This document shows positions 43,798 through 45,859 of a stretch of DNA of 45,859 nucleotides, piece after piece; within the stretch, counting starts at the first letter, position 1, and every line of letters starts with the position of its first letter. The stretch lies in assembly GCA_041395865.1 (NCBI GenBank), contig JAWKZQ010000018.1, positions 1 to 45,859 on the forward strand. Reading direction: 5' to 3'. The notes under the pieces were generated by a model. It did not search any database. It was not told the origin of the DNA and saw only the letters and a list, made by a program, of their open reading frames with translations. Source of the DNA: IMCC2047 sp041395865. GTDB taxonomy: Bacteria > Pseudomonadota > Gammaproteobacteria > Pseudomonadales > IMCC2047. A program made the translations under genes and the position numbers.

Positions 43798-44262
43798 ATG
43801 GCTATCGAAATCGAACGCAAATTCCTCGTTAAGCACACCGACTTTCTCAAGGACCTGGAAGGGACTGAGTTCAAGCAGGGATACCTGAACCGCGAAGGCG
43901 CTACCGTACGGGTACGCATTGCCGGAAACAACGCCTTTCTCACCATTAAAGGAAAATCGGACGGCATCGCCCGCCTGGAGTATGAATACCCCATTCCCAA
44001 AACCGATGCGGCTGAAATGCTGGCCAACCTTTGCGCCCAGGCGCCCATCGAGAAAACCCGTTACATCGTCGATTTTGCTGGAAAGTGCTGGGAAGTGGAC
44101 ATTTTCCACGGCCAAAACCAAGGACTGGTTGTGGCAGAAATCGAACTGGACGATGCCAACGAACCCTTCGAGCATCCCGACTGGCTGGGCGATGAGGTCT
44201 CCCACGATCCACGCTATTTCAACAGCCAACTCGCCAGCCACCCCTTCTGCAACTGGGAATAA
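43798..44262 (+). CDS. CYTH-domain protein (inorganic triphosphatase/adenylate cyclase-like fold)
   Basis: The 154-aa protein begins with the CYTH signature EIERKFLVKH (residues 4-13), followed by alternating charged strands: GYLNREGATVRVRIAGNNAF, LTIKGKSDGIARLEYEYPI and IEKTRYIVDF, and GLVVAEIELDD. These line the acidic and basic tunnel that binds triphosphate and divalent metal. It is a short stand-alone CYTH protein; tripolyphosphatase activity is the usual finding in bacteria. ATG 43798 opens the ERK motif at the right place. It is followed 9 bases later by sixA. Confidence 0.87.
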   Translation: MAIEIERKFLVKHTDFLKDLEGTEFKQGYLNREGATVRVRIAGNNAFLTIKGKSDGIARLEYEYPIPKTDAAEMLANLCAQAPIEKTRYIVDFAGKCWEVDIFHGQNQGLVVAEIELDDANEPFEHPDWLGDEVSHDPRYFNSQLASHPFCNWE

Positions 44263-44271
44263 AAACCGCCG

Positions 44272-44760
44272 ATGAAACTACTTACCCTGATTCGCCACGG
44301 CGCGGCCGAAGATCCACTCAATTACAAAAGGGATTTTGACCGGCCATTACGAAACAAAGGTCTTAAGCAGGCCAACGCCATGGGAGCACTGCTTAAGCAG
44401 CTAGACTTTAGCTTCGACCAGATGTTTAGCAGCAGTGCTCTGCGCGCCCGGGAAACCGCCCAGATTATTTACGAAAAACTGGCACCCAACAGCCGCCCCC
44501 TGCTGATAGAAGACGACCTGTACTCCTTTGAAGCCCAGGCACTCTTCAACTTTGTCGAGCTGATCGACGATAACATTGAGCATGCCGTTATCGTGGGCCA
44601 CAACCCGGCCCTCAGCTATCTTGCCAATGAACTACTGCGCGATCCAGTCCCCGGCATGAACACCTGCACAACCATCCAGATGACACTTAAGGTTGAAACA
44701 TGGATTGAAGTCAACAGGCGCTGCGCCAAGCTCATCTCGATTAACAACCCGCTCATTTAG
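44272..44760 (+). CDS. sixA: Phosphohistidine phosphatase SixA
   Basis: The 162-aa protein is a short histidine phosphatase with the catalytic motif LIRHGAAEDP (RHG, His9), an Arg pair in SSALRARETAQI and the second histidine in VIVGHNPALSYLANEL. These are the SixA features. SixA removes phosphate from histidine in phosphotransfer proteins. The adjacent CYTH gene makes a common pair, so the two probably form an operon. Confidence 0.88.
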   Translation: MKLLTLIRHGAAEDPLNYKRDFDRPLRNKGLKQANAMGALLKQLDFSFDQMFSSSALRARETAQIIYEKLAPNSRPLLIEDDLYSFEAQALFNFVELIDDNIEHAVIVGHNPALSYLANELLRDPVPGMNTCTTIQMTLKVETWIEVNRRCAKLISINNPLI

Positions 44761-44802
44761 CTTAAAAAGCAATGCCATTTCGGCTTAAAATAAAATTAAT
44801 AA

Positions 44803-44825
44803 TATTAATGAGAACGGTTTGCATT
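44803..44825 (+). promoter_or_regulatory. Possible Fur box upstream of the porin gene
   Basis: TGAGAACGGTTTGCA (44809-44823), preceded by an AT-rich AATAATATTAA stretch, is a weaker match to the Fur pattern than the one at 32916. It lies 60-74 bases before the porin ATG. Confidence 0.45.
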
Positions 44826-44882
44826 TAGTTTTTCTTTCCTATAAAGTCCGCCCGCACAAATTAACTTTTTGGGGAAAGATTA

Positions 44883-45859
44883 ATGAAAAAATCACTCATG
44901 GCTCTTGCCGTTGCAGGCCTGGCAGCCGGCACCGCTAACGCGGCTTCGGAAATGCCTTCCATGGAAGAAATGTGGAAAATCATCCAACAGCAACAGGCAG
45001 AAATCCAACGTTTAAAAGGCGCACAGGAAGAAACCGACGCCAAGGTTGAAGCAACCGTTGACGCCGTAGAAAACAGCGCCCTTAACAGCGTTGCCGAGTG
45101 GGTAAACGACACCTCCTTCGGCGGTTACGGCGAGCTGCACTATAACAACCTGGACGACCAACACGGCGCCAGCGATAAAGACGAGATCGACCTGCACCGC
45201 TTCGTGCTCTTCTTCGGCCACGAATTTACTGACGATGTCCGCTTCTTCTCCGAACTGGAAGTCGAGCACTCCATTGCCGGCGACGGCAAAGAGGGTGAAG
45301 TTGAAATCGAACAAGCCTATGTTGAATGGGACTACGCCGACAACCACAGCGCCAAGGCCGGTTTATTCCTGGTGCCTGTCGGTATCCTGAACGAAACCCA
45401 CGAACCTGATACCTTCTACGGTACTGAGCGCAATCCGGTTGAAAGCAACATTATTCCCTCCACCTGGTGGGAAGGCGGTGTTTCCAGCAGCGGCGAACTG
45501 GCTGAAGGCTGGAGCTATGATGTAGCTTTGCACTCTGGCTTAAAAGTGCCCACAACCGGTGACAACGCTGGAAAAATCCGTAGTGGTCGCCAAAAAGTCT
45601 CAGAAGCCGATGCCGATAACGGTGCAGTCACAGCACGCATCAAATACACCGGAATTGAAGGCCTGGAGCTAGCTGCCACTGTTCAACACCAGACCGATGT
45701 CACTCAAAGCGACTTCGCTAAAGAAGTAGATGCAAACCTTTACGAATTCCATGCTATTTACCAGAACGGGCCGTTCCAACTGCGTGCTCTATATGCAATG
45801 TGGGACTTAGATAAAGCTATTAACACCGCAAAGCCTGGTGCTGACGAACAGGAAGGTTT
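44883..45859 (+). CDS. Outer-membrane porin with N-terminal coiled coil (3' end outside window)
   Basis: Only the first 325 or so residues are visible. A signal peptide (MKKSLMALAVAGLAAGTANA) is followed by a short coiled coil (MEEMWKIIQQQQAEIQRLKG), and a beta-barrel of alternating strands begins at SFGGYGELHYNNL (DEIDLHRFVLFFGHEFTDDV; EVEIEQAYVEWDYADNHSAK; GLFLVPVGILNETHEPDTFY). This is the layout of OprP/phosphate-selective-type trimeric porins. The solute is unknown. GGGGAAAG is a strong ribosome-binding site before ATG 44883, and a possible Fur box lies upstream. Confidence 0.82.
   Translation, partial: MKKSLMALAVAGLAAGTANAASEMPSMEEMWKIIQQQQAEIQRLKGAQEETDAKVEATVDAVENSALNSVAEWVNDTSFGGYGELHYNNLDDQHGASDKDEIDLHRFVLFFGHEFTDDVRFFSELEVEHSIAGDGKEGEVEIEQAYVEWDYADNHSAKAGLFLVPVGILNETHEPDTFYGTERNPVESNIIPSTWWEGGVSSSGELAEGWSYDVALHSGLKVPTTGDNAGKIRSGRQKVSEADADNGAVTARIKYTGIEGLELAATVQHQTDVTQSDFAKEVDANLYEFHAIYQNGPFQLRALYAMWDLDKAINTAKPGADEQEG

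Overview
The window looks like chromosome of a Gram-negative gammaproteobacterium. The supporting evidence is an MSHA-type pilus cluster, a Cpx-like envelope-stress system, sixA, SulP and imelysin genes, outer-membrane lipoprotein and porin signals, and Fur-like and CpxR-like boxes. A marine Cellvibrionales or Alteromonadales relative would fit, but this placement is inference from gene content.

Layout. (1) 1-5.8 kb, minus strand: an immunity island in the order hsdM-hsdS-prrC-rhuM-hsdR (hsdR runs off the left edge). It is a type IC restriction-modification locus with an embedded PrrC anticodon nuclease, and a relic of an mrr-like gene lies just upstream. hsdS carries three tandem TAEL repeats. 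hsdM is broken by many 1-2 base indels. (2) 5.9-9.6 kb: an unknown 167-aa protein, a COQ8-like ABC1 kinase, a TetR regulator and an unknown 124-aa protein. (3) 9.9-25.8 kb, plus strand: an MSHA-like type IV pilus cluster (mshM, L, N, E, G, then I/J/K-like subunits, a PilX-like protein and two prepilins), a PilZ protein and a PrsT-type giant TPR protein. MshE (MshEN domain) and the PilZ protein give two likely c-di-GMP inputs. (4) 25.9-32.9 kb, minus strand: an iron/copper set of imelysin, di-haem oxidoreductase, second imelysin, DUF1513 protein (frameshifted), multicopper oxidase and a small membrane protein. A Fur-like box precedes the first imelysin, and a 270-bp MITE-like element sits between it and the rest. 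(5) 32.9-38.0 kb: an ALDH7-type dehydrogenase divergent from a DUF1338-like metalloenzyme, arginase and ornithine aminotransferase operon, suggesting basic amino-acid catabolism. (6) 38-45.9 kb: a SulP transporter, an ATP-grasp protein, a cpxRA-like pair divergent from a cpxP/spy-like gene across a perfect CpxR box, CYTH phosphatase and sixA, and the start of a porin behind a possible Fur box.

Small indels, often in homopolymers, disrupt hsdM, the 5' end of mshL and the DUF1513 gene. Either these genes are decaying or the underlying sequence has local indel errors. This matters most for hsdM, because an intact PrrC beside a dead HsdM would be biologically surprising. No rRNA, tRNA or CRISPR array was seen.
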